Program-made: the position numbers and the translations under genes
Notes under the pieces: generated by a model
Database searches by the model: none
Told to the model about the DNA's origin: nothing
Seen by the model: the letters and a program-made list of their open reading frames with translations, nothing else
DNA from: Jackrogersella multiformis
Lineage: Eukaryota > Ascomycota > Sordariomycetes > Xylariales > Hypoxylaceae
NCBI GenBank assembly: GCA_902806575.1
Contig: CADCXD010000005.1
Span: 3,162,001-3,226,000, forward strand
DNA length: 64,000 nt
Direction of reading: 5' to 3'
In this document: positions 48,084 to 59,800 of the stretch, one piece after another
How the letters are laid out: every line of letters starts with the position of its first letter
How positions within the stretch are numbered: position 1 is the stretch's first letter

Positions 48084-51000
48084 CTATCTATCCAAGGCTT
48101 GTGCTTGACACTATCGTATTAATTAGTATCTCATATAAGGGGTAGTGGCCGAAAGGTCTGGGCATACGTACCATGCCATGATAAACACCTTTCTTTTGGA
48201 GAAGGGAAAAATGTGTGCCGGATTCTAGAACCTGCCCGTCACCAAGAACGTAGATAATGTCTGCGTTCTGTATGGTAGCAAGCCGATGGGCGACCACTAT
48301 CATAGTCCTACTCTTCTTCGTCCTTTCGAAGACACCCTGCACAAGCTTCTCCGTCTCCGAGTCGAGGTTGGAGGTAGCCTCATCGAGAAGTAAAAGCCGT
48401 GGGTCTCTGATAAGAGCTCTAGCAATAGATATCCGTTGCTTTTGCCCCCCAGATAGCAATATACCTTTGATGCCTACTTTCGTGTTGTAGCCCTCGGGGA
48501 GGGAGTTGACGAAATCGTGGATTTCAGCATCCCGGCAGACCTGTTCCAGCTGCTCTTCCGAGATTGTGTCGGGGTCCACACCGAGTAAGATGTTCTCTCG
48601 TATAGTGCCGTTGAACAATGAAGGTTCTTGAGCTACCAGTGAAAGTGTTTTCCGGTAGTCCGTTAAATCGATGTTATCAATATCGAGGTCATTGTAGGTT
48701 ATGACCCCGGACTTGACCCTGTAGAATCTATATGACACTATGAGTTTGAAAGATTCACCGAAATGATTTTGAGTAGACTAACCGTTCTAACAAGGAGATG
48801 ACACTGGTTTTTCCGCAGCCTAAATGGTGTCAATTTTTCAATCATACGTTGATGCTGATGGGACTTACCAGAAGGGCCGACAATAGCAGCAAATTGACCT
48901 TTCTCGATCTAGACCAATTAATATTAAGGATCCTTCCCGGTGGGAGGCTCTCTTACAGTCATGCTTAATCCATTCAGCACGGGCACGTCTCGTGTTGGAT
49001 ATTTGAACCAAACATCTCGTAACTCGATCTTGACGCCTCGCTTGTCTTCGTCGAGTTGGTCATCCAGACTGATGCCTCGGCCATCATCGTCCTTTTTCCT
49101 CATAGCTTGAATCCGGTTTGCTGCTGCGGTTGCTTGCGCAATATCTGAGAAGATGTCAGTATTTCAGTTTAGAGCAGTTATTTATCGGTCCAGACTTACT
49201 AGGTCCAAAGCTGAGCCATTGGCCTGCTCCCGTAGCACCCTGGATTGACTGTTAGTTGTTTGATTCATATTCGTGATGAAATTCGCATGTTGCTTTACCT
49301 GTACTACAGCGATATATACGACCACTTAATAGATTCATTAGCTTATATCAGAAATATGGGGGTTGAAATGACTTACAATATTGGAATGTCCCGTATTCTC
49401 CTTTTACGAGCAAGCTGCCTCCATACCTGTAGAGCTACGTGTTAGAGATGAAGACATATTCAACACCCACGAGAACCTACCATAGCACAAAAGCCATGCA
49501 CAGAAACGGCAAACTGTCACTCGCTGAAAATACCAATGTCGCTAGTCGGGATTGCCTGAAAGCCTTCTTCACATGCGCTTGCAGCAGTTCTTCGTATCTT
49601 TGACAAATGCTATCCTCTAATGTCAATGCAGTAACCGTCCGGATCGCCCCGATTGACTCGGTGGCGAACTTGGCGCTCTCGGCGAAGACCTTTAGGTTCA
49701 TGGCCTCTAGTTTCTTTTCGACTCGTATGCGGAAGAAGCCGGCGGCCAGAGCCAGCGGCATTGCTGATGATACAGCAACAATGGTGAGCTTCCATCCAAA
49801 GTAAAAGGATATGACAAGACATCCGATAACACTGAATATCGATATTCCAGCGAATGCCATATTGTTTCCAAGTAGTTGCTGTAGTTGTGTTGGGTCGCTG
49901 GCCACAATTCCCGTTAGGGCCCCTATCGATCGGCCTTCGCCGTCGAACCAGGATACAGTTTTGGAGACAATATTTTGGAAGTACTCGCGGCGGTATGTGG
50001 AAGTTATGTACTGGATTAGTTAGCTAGGGGTGAATATGTAGAGGTTATACACTTAACATACGAAAGAGACCACGGTAGAAGACCACCCCAGTGCAAAGTA
50101 GCCGACTCCGGCTGCAGATGCCAATGCGACGAACATGAGACACCAGAAATTGGAGATCTCCACCAACACGTCTCCCCAATATGAAAACGATGCGATGAGC
50201 GCCGCGAATATGAAGGCCTGTACTGGTGGGCTTGCTAAAATCGAGTTAGTAGAATACCAATTTCGAGAATTCTGTAGCAGACTTACCACCTGCAATAAGA
50301 GCACCGGACAACATAACCATGTACCATGGCCAGAAAGGCTTCTGCTCCACAAGGAGCGCACCGAAGCTCCCAAGCACACCCTTCTGCTTGTGCGCCGGCT
50401 CATCGACTATGGTGCTTTCGCTATCCCGAGGCTCGCCCTTGGTCTCGTCAAGTGTCATGATATCCATGGTCCTCTTCTCAACTTCGGTAACTTCCGTAAT
50501 GTCGGAGGACGTATCTAGGGAATCGGTTTCGCCCATCGACAATTTCTGCGAATTGGTAAGGAGCCAGTAAGGCCCACCAATCTGAGCCATGAGACTCTCA
50601 TGATTGCCCCATTCAACCACTTTTCCCTTAGCGAGTACCACAATATTATCCGCCTTCTTGACCGTAGCCAGCCGATGAGCTATCATGATTGTAGTCCGAT
50701 CCTTGGATACCTTATCCAACGCAGCTTGGACTACCTTCTCTCCGCGAACGTCGATCGAGCTTGTCGCTTCGTCCAAGATGAGTATCTTAGGTTTTTTTAT
50801 TATGGCTCGAGCGATTGCTAGTCTCTGGCGCTGACCACCACTCAGTTTTATGCCGGCATCTCCTACGTATGTCTCGTATCCCTCTGGAAGTCGAGAAATG
50901 AACTCGTCGGCGAAGGCTTCCTTGCAAGCTTGCTCTACTAGTTCTCTCTTCTTGCTCATATCGGTGTCTTCCCACTCCGTTCCTATCAAGCCATTTGCGA

Positions 51001-53336
51001 CATTCTGGAAGATGGTCGCGTTAAAGAGGAAGGGCTCTTGCTGTACGAGTCCGATTTGAGATCTCCACCACTTCAGATCTATATCGGTCAATTTCGTGCC
51101 CCCAACTGTTAATGAACCATTGCGAAAGAACTGGACCTTTATAGTATGACTGGATCAGTAACTGACTCCTTATTAATTGCGATTGGACTGCTTACTAGTC
51201 TGTTCTGATCCATATCTCCGTCTAGCTCATACCATCGCTGTATGAGTGCAACAATCGTGCTCTTTCCAGATCCCGAAGGACCTACGATAGCTGTAATTTT
51301 CCCTGCGGGCAATATCAAATTCAAATTGTCGAGAACCTTGAGCTTTGGCCTCGTTGGGTATGTGAAATTGAGTCCCCACAGTACAATGTCTCCTGCTGCT
51401 GATACATCAGGGTCCTTGAGTCCGGCGCTGGCCTGGCTAGGTGCATCAATGCCATTGAAGAGGATGCTAGCCGCACCAGCTGCGCGAGCGGCAGCAGATA
51501 TCGGCGCTGCGATACCGCCAATGCCCATGACTATCATCATAATACACATCAAAACACTGCAGAAATGTAAGCTACGCATTATAACGGCTTTGATGGTGAA
51601 ACTAACGTAATCAATGTGCCCACGCTATCAATCTCGAATTGTATCAACAATTTGACTGCGAACCAGAAAGTTAGAGCAAAGGTCCTATTAAACTATTAGC
51701 ATTTGACTATATTACTCTAGACATGAGACACTGACGCGTAGACGCTGAAGTAAACTGGAGATGGGTTAGCAAGAAAGTACATATTGAAGGGATTAAATTC
51801 CTTACTTGTGCCTTGCTGAATAGCCACGATCTTTGACAATCGAAGGCCTCTACGCTGCGCCTCATCAATCCATTCTTGATACTTCTTCACCATCTTCATT
51901 TCAGCTCCGTATGCAGCGACCATCCTGATAGAGCCGAAGGCTTCACTTGCAACTGCTGAGCCTTTTATATTGGCATCTTCAACCTGCTTCATGTTCTTCA
52001 CGACGAAGGGAATGGTGACGCAGTAACATATTGTGATCAGAAGCAAGCCGCTGCTAGTTACTAAACTCAACTTCCAGCTGCGGGTGTAGGCTATGACAAT
52101 CGAAGAGACAAACATCGATAAGTTCTGGATTATTGCGGCCAGCCTCTCGGATATACCATTTTGAAGAGTATTAGCCGTAGTCGTTATGATGGCAGCGACC
52201 TGGCCAGGCGGCTGGGTGTCCAAAAGTGAAACGGGTAGGTTGAGTAGAGCTTTGAAATAAGCTAGACGCATTGCAGAAGAGATGCGTAGACTGATCGTAC
52301 GAAATCCTAACTTTACTTCTTGTAAATGTCTGAAATCTTTGTTCAGGGGGTTTGGTCATCTTACAGTAGCAATGTACCCCAGCACAAATCTACCCGCGAA
52401 GAGGTACACCATGAAGAGACTGCGTGATTCTGAATTTAGCTATAGTTTAATACGAATTGTTATCGTACTTACACATATTCGTTGATGAGCTCAGTATAGT
52501 GAGCCTGTGCTCCCTCGGCGTTCAGATCTGACCTAGCATTCGCGATGCTCCCGACCAGTTGACCTAAGCCATTAGTAACTCCTGTATATAGTAGATCCAT
52601 GATTCTTAGATATCATACCAAATACGATTGTCATTAAGGGGAAGGCAACACCGGCGCCCATGGCGGCGATAGCAGCAAAGGACAGTGACACTCTGTCGCG
52701 CCATGTTGAGTATCCAAAGATCCTCTATTAAAAAATTAGTACCGATAAAAATTCTGTAATGATAAGGAAACTTACGATGAAGTTCGAAGAGGTTTTCTTG
52801 AGTTGTGTCTTTTTAGGCGGTGCAGGATTCGGGATGTTGGGGGCTACTGGAGCGGCGGCAGCAGCTAGTTGGGGGCTATTGACTGGTGAAGCTGGCGCAA
52901 CACTATTTCCAGCAGATACTGATGGAATAGGAGAGAGAACTGTTCCTCCTGCTTGCGATTCCGGTGGCATAGGAAGTGACGACAAGGAAGGCTTCAAATT
53001 GATCATACGATGTTGACTGGCTGGTTGCGAAGAGCCATCATGCTCTGTCAACGAGGCTGTCGAGGATTCTGATACTATCGAGGCAGTTCTACCAGGTGGA
53101 GCAGACGCTCCTAGCAAATCCATCGTTGAAGACTCCCGCATCAAAGAAGGAGAAGGGGGGTTTGCTTCTAGCGAGAAGGAGCCAGAAGAATCTACCCTGG
53201 GGAAATCCGTAGCCGCGTTACGTTCTAGCAATACATCTATGGAGATTTCTCGATTAGCTAGGCCCGGTACACCGGTGGAAGCCTCGTCGTGTGGGTTCTC
53301 AGAGGCTTCACCCAGATCGGCGTATTGTTCCGCCAT
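48084..53336 (-). CDS. Full-length ABCB (MDR-type) ABC transporter
   Basis: Plasma-membrane efflux pump of the P-glycoprotein group, arrangement (TMD-NBD)x2. I resolve 19 exons separated by introns of 48-61 bp, all keeping frame, for 1,430 residues from ATG 53,336 to the TAG at 48,084-48,086; the last exon encodes only CQAQALDR. Residues 1-187 are a Ser/Pro/Ala-rich, apparently disordered extension ending PPKKTQLKKTSSNFI before TM1. NBD1: Walker A GPSGSGKST (about 568), LSGGQRQR (about 687), Walker B ILILDEATSSID. NBD2: Walker A GPSGCGKTS (about 1,224), LSGGQKQR (about 1,328), LLLLDEATSNLD. Both ATP sites look competent. It lies beside the FSH hydrolase gene in the same orientation; drug or metabolite export for the PKS pathway is inferred from position only. 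The intron number is high compared with every other gene here. Confidence 0.93.
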
Positions 53337-54148
53337 ATTGCATGTGCGCGAGGCGTGACTGAGATACTATGCCGTAACAAATAATTCGTGACAGGGGGAT
53401 CCAGTCAGAGCAGGAGTACCGCCGAAGGTTGTGCCAAGGGTAAATCCGTCCGGGAGGGTAAGAAGAAGAGACCAAACAGAATTAGAGGATATGATATTAG
53501 AATCGCTATGAACAAGGGCAAAGCTACTAGTACTGACTATGTGAGAGGGACCCTTACCAATATGGTCACCGTCAGGGGGCGTTGGATAAACGCGATAGGG
53601 TTGGCGGAGGCATGCTCCGCTACGTACCCAGGTAAAACTAAAAGAATTAAGCATCAATTAAAATAAATGAGCAAATACTACCTAGGTATACCCCATTGGC
53701 AGGGCTCCCCCTTGTCGTGCCTTATCCGCATGCATGTCTCGGGAGTATTGGGTGGGATCGTCGGTGGCCCTAGATGCCGATCATCTTCAATATAAGCACT
53801 TATTTTCCAATACTACGGCACCTTAGAAGCTGGCTGTACATAGGCCCAATAACTCCCGTGAAAACTGCCCCGTTAAGTTCGTATCATAATAACTAAAATT
53901 TTTTTATCTTATCGTAAATTTATCACAAGCAATACCGGCGTTTCGTTAAGTTACATCATACATGAAATATTCCAAATTTGAATGGTTCACCCTAATCGGC
54001 TCGCGCCGCTAGAGTGAGAGAAAAGTCAAGTGTCGATAATTATATTGCATTTAGACCCCTTTCCCACATGTAGTATGTATTATATACCGAAATCAACAGA
54101 AAATCACAAGCAATTAGTCTAAGCCGAATTCTATCAAGGGAGAAGTGT
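53337..54148. other. Intergenic between ABC transporter and FSH hydrolase
   Basis: The promoter of the ABC gene and the 3' flank of the hydrolase. Composition is normal with one CCTAGG run at about 53,670-53,680. No gene recognised. Confidence 0.45.
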
Positions 54149-55063
54149 CTATGCAGAAGCCTCCTTTATCATGTTGCGGATGACATCTCCAAGCTCCTTG
54201 ATCACCCCCTTTTCTCTTGGCAGCGTATGTCCTTTACCGTGATCGAATATGTATGCAGTATCGGGTTCGCACGTGTTGTAAAGTGCCATGGAACCCGCAA
54301 CGTAGGGGTCGAGTGAACCGACTAGATTCAACGTCAATGGTTTGTATATACAGAGAGTGGTATTCAGGACGTACTAATGTGGCAAGTATGAATATTGATC
54401 ATTGCATCGGACTCGTCTGAGAGCACCATTGCAAAAGTAGAAGGATCTAGGGGTGGCCAACCCGCAAAAAAGATCCCGCATTTGATCTGAGGTACTCTTC
54501 CCGTCTCCTCGAATCTCTTCTGCTCAGCGAGAAGAAAAGTCCCGGCGACAGTAGCTCCCTCAGAGTATCCGATGATTCCTTCGAACGGACCCTCTTTCTC
54601 CATGATTTCGAAAAGATATTCGATCGCTCTATTCGTGCTGAGCACACTGCTGGCAACACCCTCTTTCATGAGTTCTCTCATGGTATCTTCAGGGGTATCG
54701 CACTCGGGGAAGTCTCGAATTCGGGACAAGACATCGGTATCTTTCGATTCCTTCTCATCAGGCTCGATGAATCGGTAGTAGGGCGGCTTTCCGAAGAAAT
54801 CCTCGAACCCTTCTGGAGGCACTGCCTCGCATGGCGCATCGACGAAACGAAATGACGCGGAGCCGTCAGAGTACAGTTCGTTGACAAAGGGGGCTGGTGG
54901 ATATCGTCAGTAAACTACGAAGACTAATTATGCATAGCATGTAGTGGCACCTAGTTGAACTTGAAATTTCTTCTCATACGTCAGTGGAATGGCTTATCTT
55001 TCCAAGAATACCAAGACTTACATCAGCGCTTCCATAAGCCCCTGGGAGGCACAAAAACTTCAT
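54149..55063 (-). CDS. FSH1-family serine hydrolase (possible product-release esterase)
   Basis: Alpha/beta hydrolase of the FSH1/DUF341 family; relatives in fungal clusters include LovG-type thioesterases that release polyketides from HR-PKSs. Exons are 55,063-55,022, 54,972-54,951 (only 22 bp), 54,893-54,375 and 54,321-54,149, introns 49-57 bp, giving 251 residues. The N-terminus MKFLCLPGAYGSAD matches the usual FSH start. The nucleophile is in GIIGYSEGATVAG (about residue 128), the acid in GSLDPYVAGS, and the His in DHGKGHTLPR, so the catalytic triad is complete. The middle has the family-typical PPYYRFIEPD. It is divergent from the PKS across 1.8 kb. The role in chain release is an inference from family and position. 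Confidence 0.9.
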
Positions 55064-56119
55064 TTTGGAGACCGTGAGTTGTTTCTAACAGTTGTATACC
55101 GAATTACTCCGAGTTAGAAGAGAGAAAAGCGGATTTCTAGCCATAAGAAACAAGCATGGGAAGTAAGGAATGTAGTAAAATGCTTGCGCGTATTGAAGAC
55201 TAGAAAGGCTCAAGCAACGCTTACGTGTTAGTTTACGTAGAAGTTACTTGATATCTCTGTTTGGGACTGAGACAACGCCGTCCCGGATTCTATTCCGGGG
55301 CGTGCGTATAGAATGTCCGTAGCCTGTTTGAGATACATTGGTCCTCAATACGGTAGATCTTGGCGGAGCATGCTGCAGGAGATATGCAGCAGTGTAGTAG
55401 GGGTATCCTGGGGATTCCTATCACATCAACTTGCAAGACATACATGGGGGCAAGTGCTTTACCCCTGTTCTTAGGCTTGCAACGGGAAAGCTGAGGCTCT
55501 TCCCTTTAAGACAATCTAGGGGTTGTCGATCAAAGCTATACAGATGATATGTCCATATCGTTTAGTTTTAGGTAACGCTTCGGCGCCACACGGGTATAGG
55601 AGAAATAATGCATTAGGTGGTTATAGCTTTGCTGGATCCCAGGACTTTCGCAAGCCAAGCCAGATCGCCGTCATTGGACACGATCGCAGCCCGCTACGTA
55701 GGAAAGACGGTACTCACCTAGTCGGTGATGCCCCCACCCGCGCCACGAACCGTCGAATGGAGATCAAAGTGCCGGTGCCAAGGCGCGGGGTGGGACTATA
55801 TAATCTAACCATATTGCGTATACCTAGCAAGGTATGTCCATAGTCCTATCTAGAGGCGTAGTAGTCCTTACCTACTACGTACTCCTACTACGGAGTATAT
55901 CGTGGTATGTATATGCCAGGGACGCGAGTCTTCACATGTACGCCCTTATCAAGCTGCCGCCACAAAGGCATCCCTGTCACATCGCAATATGAATGTCTCA
56001 ATTTTGACCTGACTTAACCCCTTTGGGCTATAACGATACTTCCGGAATCGACTTCCCAAGATCGGAAAGCAAACAAATAAAGCTATTTACATTGTCAATC
56101 GTAACCTCTCTTAATCTAT
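55064..56119. promoter_or_regulatory. Upstream region of the FSH hydrolase gene
   Basis: The hydrolase-proximal part of the 1.8 kb between two divergent pathway-type genes. The frame at 55,523-55,843 has no family signal and odd composition and is not accepted. No binding site could be named. Confidence 0.4.
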
Positions 56120-56650
56120 TGCTTAGTCGGCCCTGGTCCAGGTATTGACAATAATGGTAAATGGATCGGCAATGCTTCCGCCCTGTCTCGACCATCCGCG
56201 GCCTGGAACAGCTTCCAGATAGAGTCCCCGGTGTTGATATCGCTAAGGAAGCACGTCAGTTTAGACTATCATGATATCGTCTTAGCGGTAAGCTACGAAG
56301 ACCCTTATAACTCTTCTACCATGGATATGACGGTAACGTCTACAGGGAGGTAATCTACACAGATAAGTCCGATACTGTCATCGTGAGATAGATGTCCAGA
56401 TTCAGCAGGTCAAACCCCTGCATGAGCTTCTCTTGAGTTCTAGCCTCAAACGATGATATCGCGGAAAGTAGTGTACGTTGTCTAAGACAAATTGACAATA
56501 TGATCTGCATCGTCACGGCCATGATAGTCAGGGATGACAAATGTTGCAGCTAAACCCTCTGGACTATTGGATCCTACCATTCCCGTGTAGATGTTTCCGA
56601 TAAACGCCATGAGATGCGTAGGTGAGTTCCTCGCCTAAAGTTACAGCCAT
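56120..56650 (-). pseudogene. Unidentified coding remnant upstream of the PKS
   Basis: The - strand carries protein-like segments scattered over different frames: LMAFIGNIYTGMVGSN then PEGLAATFVIPDYHGRDDAD (about 56,610-56,490), FEARTQEKLMQGFDLLNLDI (about 56,450-56,380), LICVDYLPVDVTV (about 56,370-56,330) and ADPFTIIVNTWTRAD (about 56,170-56,125). The segments lie in order on one strand but are separated by stops and frame changes that I could not bridge with plausible introns. It may be a decayed gene or an intron-rich gene that I failed to assemble. I do not recognise the family. Confidence 0.35.
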
Positions 56651-56888
56651 GGTTCCGCGCTCAGGGTGGAAAGATTTTCCCGTCCTCCGAATATCAGGCT
56701 CTATTGTGACTTATGACGGACTGCCCACCCAGTACCCTGAACACGTAGCACATATTACGCGTCCGGAAAGTTCCCCTTGACTCAAGAATATAAACTTCAA
56801 ATCTTCACTCCAATGCAAACTTCCTACCTTTTTCCTTAGAGAACGTACGGCCTCTACCTATAGTACCGTCGCAACGAAATCCGTAGCC
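56651..56888 (+). promoter_or_regulatory. Proximal PKS promoter and leader
   Basis: The roughly 240 bp directly before the PKS ATG. The last 120 bp are rich in CT tracts (cttccta, ccttgac), typical of fungal leaders, and contain ataaactt at about 56,790. Assigned by position only. Confidence 0.35.
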
Positions 56889-59800
56889 ATGGCACCGTCA
56901 GCCACAAACGGCAGTGCATACAGCACATCTAACGGAGTGCACGAGGATTCGAGAGCTTCCACTAACGGATACACGAACGGACACACGAATGGATATACCA
57001 ATGGCCATACCAACGGTCATACCAACGGTCATACCAACGGTCATGCCAACGGTCATAGCAACGGACATACCAATGGCTTCACCAATGGCTCTACACATGC
57101 CAATGGCAACTCTGAGCCGGATGGGCACCATACTGAGCCCTTCGGACAGACGAATGGTCATCGAATCGGCCAGATGAATGGCCTCAGCAATGGACACGCC
57201 AACGGCGTGAATGGGAGCCATGCTCCCGTATCCAAAGAGAAAGCCATGCCTATCGCTATAGTAGGCATGTCATGCCGGCTGCCAGGAAATGTGGCGAGCC
57301 CGGCGGAGTTCTGGGAGCTGTGTGCTCGAGCTCGGAGTGGCTATTCGGAGATTCCAAAAGAACGTTTCAACACCGCCAGCTTCCAACATCCCAACCCCGG
57401 CAAAGCAGGCTGCCACAACCCAGTAGGCGGACACTTCCTCAATACCGACCTCGCAGCCTTCGACGCCCCGTTCTTCAGCTTGACTGAGAAGGAGGCTATT
57501 TCTATGGATCCGCAGCAACGCTTGCTCCTAGAGTGCACTTTCGAAGCCCTCGAGAACGCCGGTATCCCAAAACATACAGTGGTCGGCAAAGATGTTGGTG
57601 TGTTTGTCGGCGGATCATTCCCCGAATACGAATCGCAGTTGTTCAGAGACCCGGACACGATTCCCATGCATCAAGCCACAGGTGAGTTGGCCAAACAAAA
57701 ACCAGAATCCTTACATGTAGACTCCCGCTGATTACGTTGCCAGGTTGCGCGTACGCAATGCAATCTAATAGATTATCCCATTTCTTTGATCTGCGGGGCC
57801 CTAGCTTCACCACCGATACAGCCTGCTCGTCTAGTCTGGTTGCACTGCATGTAGCTTGCCAGAGCTTACGTACCGGGGAGTCTAACATGGCTATCGTTGG
57901 TGGATGTCATTTGAATATGCTTCCGGAGTTTTGGATTTCTTTCTCTAAGTCACGGTAGGCATTATGAGACATCTCCGTCATGTTCAACACTGACGGTTGT
58001 TACTATTAGCCTATTTTCAGACTCAGGTCGATCATTTTCTTTCGACAACAGAGGTACAGGGTACGGTCGTGGCGAAGGATGCGGCATGGTAATTCTCAAA
58101 CCGCTAGAGCAGGCTCGCAGAGACAACGACCAGATTAGAGCGATCATTGCCGGAAGCGGCATCAACCAGGATGGCAAGACGCCTGGTATCACGATGCCCT
58201 CTGGGGAGGCGCAAGGTAAGATAATCCTTCCGAACCCCGAGATCTGAACAGCCCGGAGCTAATTCAACCCCGTAGAAATATTAATGCGCCAGGTATATAC
58301 TAATGCCGGACTTAATCCTGCCGACTGTGGCTTTGTGGAAGCACACGGAACTGGCACACGTGTAGGAGACCCGATCGAGGCGACGGCGATTCATAATGTG
58401 CTCGGTAAAGGCCGAACAGCCCGTGATCCCCTCTACATTGGATCGGTAAGCCATTTCTCCTTCGTAATGCCACATGTGTCATGACGTCCATTTATAAGCC
58501 ATCATATCTAATATTCTTCCATGTCTAGGTCAAGTCAAATATTGGCCATCTCGAAGGGGCGTCTGGTATCGTGGCAGTCATCAAATCGGCCCTCATGTTA
58601 GAACGAGGGTTCATCTTACCGAACCATGACTTCAAATACCCTAATGAGAAGATACCATGGAAGGAGTGGAACCTTAAGGTATGTACATGATTTGAATATT
58701 ACGGCAACCTGCAAACAACCGATTATCTTGCTTACTCTTCTTTTTAGGTACCTATCAGCCAACGACCGTGGCCGAAGAACAAGAAGTACCTCAGTGTCAA
58801 TAACTTTGGCTTCGGTGGTACCAATGCTCATGTCGTTCTTGAGAAAATACCTTTCACGCAAAGAGGTCCTAAGGATGATGCCGACCTCAAGAATGACCAC
58901 CCGGGAAGGAAGCTCTTCGCCATTACGGCGAACGACAAGAGCACACTAGAATCAGTCATGAAGGGCCTGGTAATCTACTTGGAGCAAAGGCCTGAGATGT
59001 TCCAAAAGGACCTAATGGCAGACGTGGCTTACACGCTAGGTCAACGTCGATCTCATCTCCAGTGGAGAGTGGCGATCCCTGCACTTAGATCTTTCGATCT
59101 AATCGACGCTATCAACAGTCAGCAATTCTCCCCTGGCAAGGAGATAGACCCACTCAGGATTGGATTCATATTCACTGGCCAAGGTGCTCAGTGGTATGGT
59201 ATGGGTCGCGAGCTCTACGAACAATACCCTGTCTTTACCAAAGCTGTTGACTATGCGGATGCATGCTTAAGCGCTTTGGGTGCATCATGGTCACTGGTCG
59301 AGGAGTTGAGCAAAGATGAGGAGACTTCCGCTGTTGGCGCCGCTCACATTAGTCAACCCTCATGCACAGCCATTCAATTGGCGCTCGTTGATCTTCTGCA
59401 ATCATGGGGTATCCGACCTCACGCAGTCGCTGGTCACTCCAGTGGAGAAATTGGTGCAGCCTACGCTGCTGGTATCCTGACCTTCGAAGCTTGCGTGTCT
59501 ATCGCCTACCACAGAGGACGTCTCATTCCCGTACTGAAGGAGAGATACCCTGACCTAAAGGGTTCCATGATGGCGGTCGGTGGCAGCAAAGAAGAGTTCG
59601 AACCACTGCTGTCGGAACTCAAGGATGGCGTTGTCAAGATTGCCTGCTACAACAGTCCCAGCAGTCTCACAATTTCTGGAGACGACGCTGGCATTGACGA
59701 GTTGAAGAAGGTCGTTGAAGAGAAACAGCTTTTCAACAGGAAGCTCTTTATCGACACTGCCTATCATTCCCACCACATGAACCTCCTCGCCAAGGACTAC

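Noticed and set aside
47850..48122. 90-residue + strand frame downstream of the ABC transporter
   Set aside because: Overlaps the last ABC exon on the other strand and has no family signal.
55523..55843. 106-residue + strand frame between the hydrolase and the PKS
   Set aside because: No domain, no good start context, and composition unlike neighbouring genes.
56898..57221. 107-residue - strand frame opposite the PKS start
   Set aside because: It is the antisense of the 12-bp minisatellite (repeated GMxVG), not a gene.
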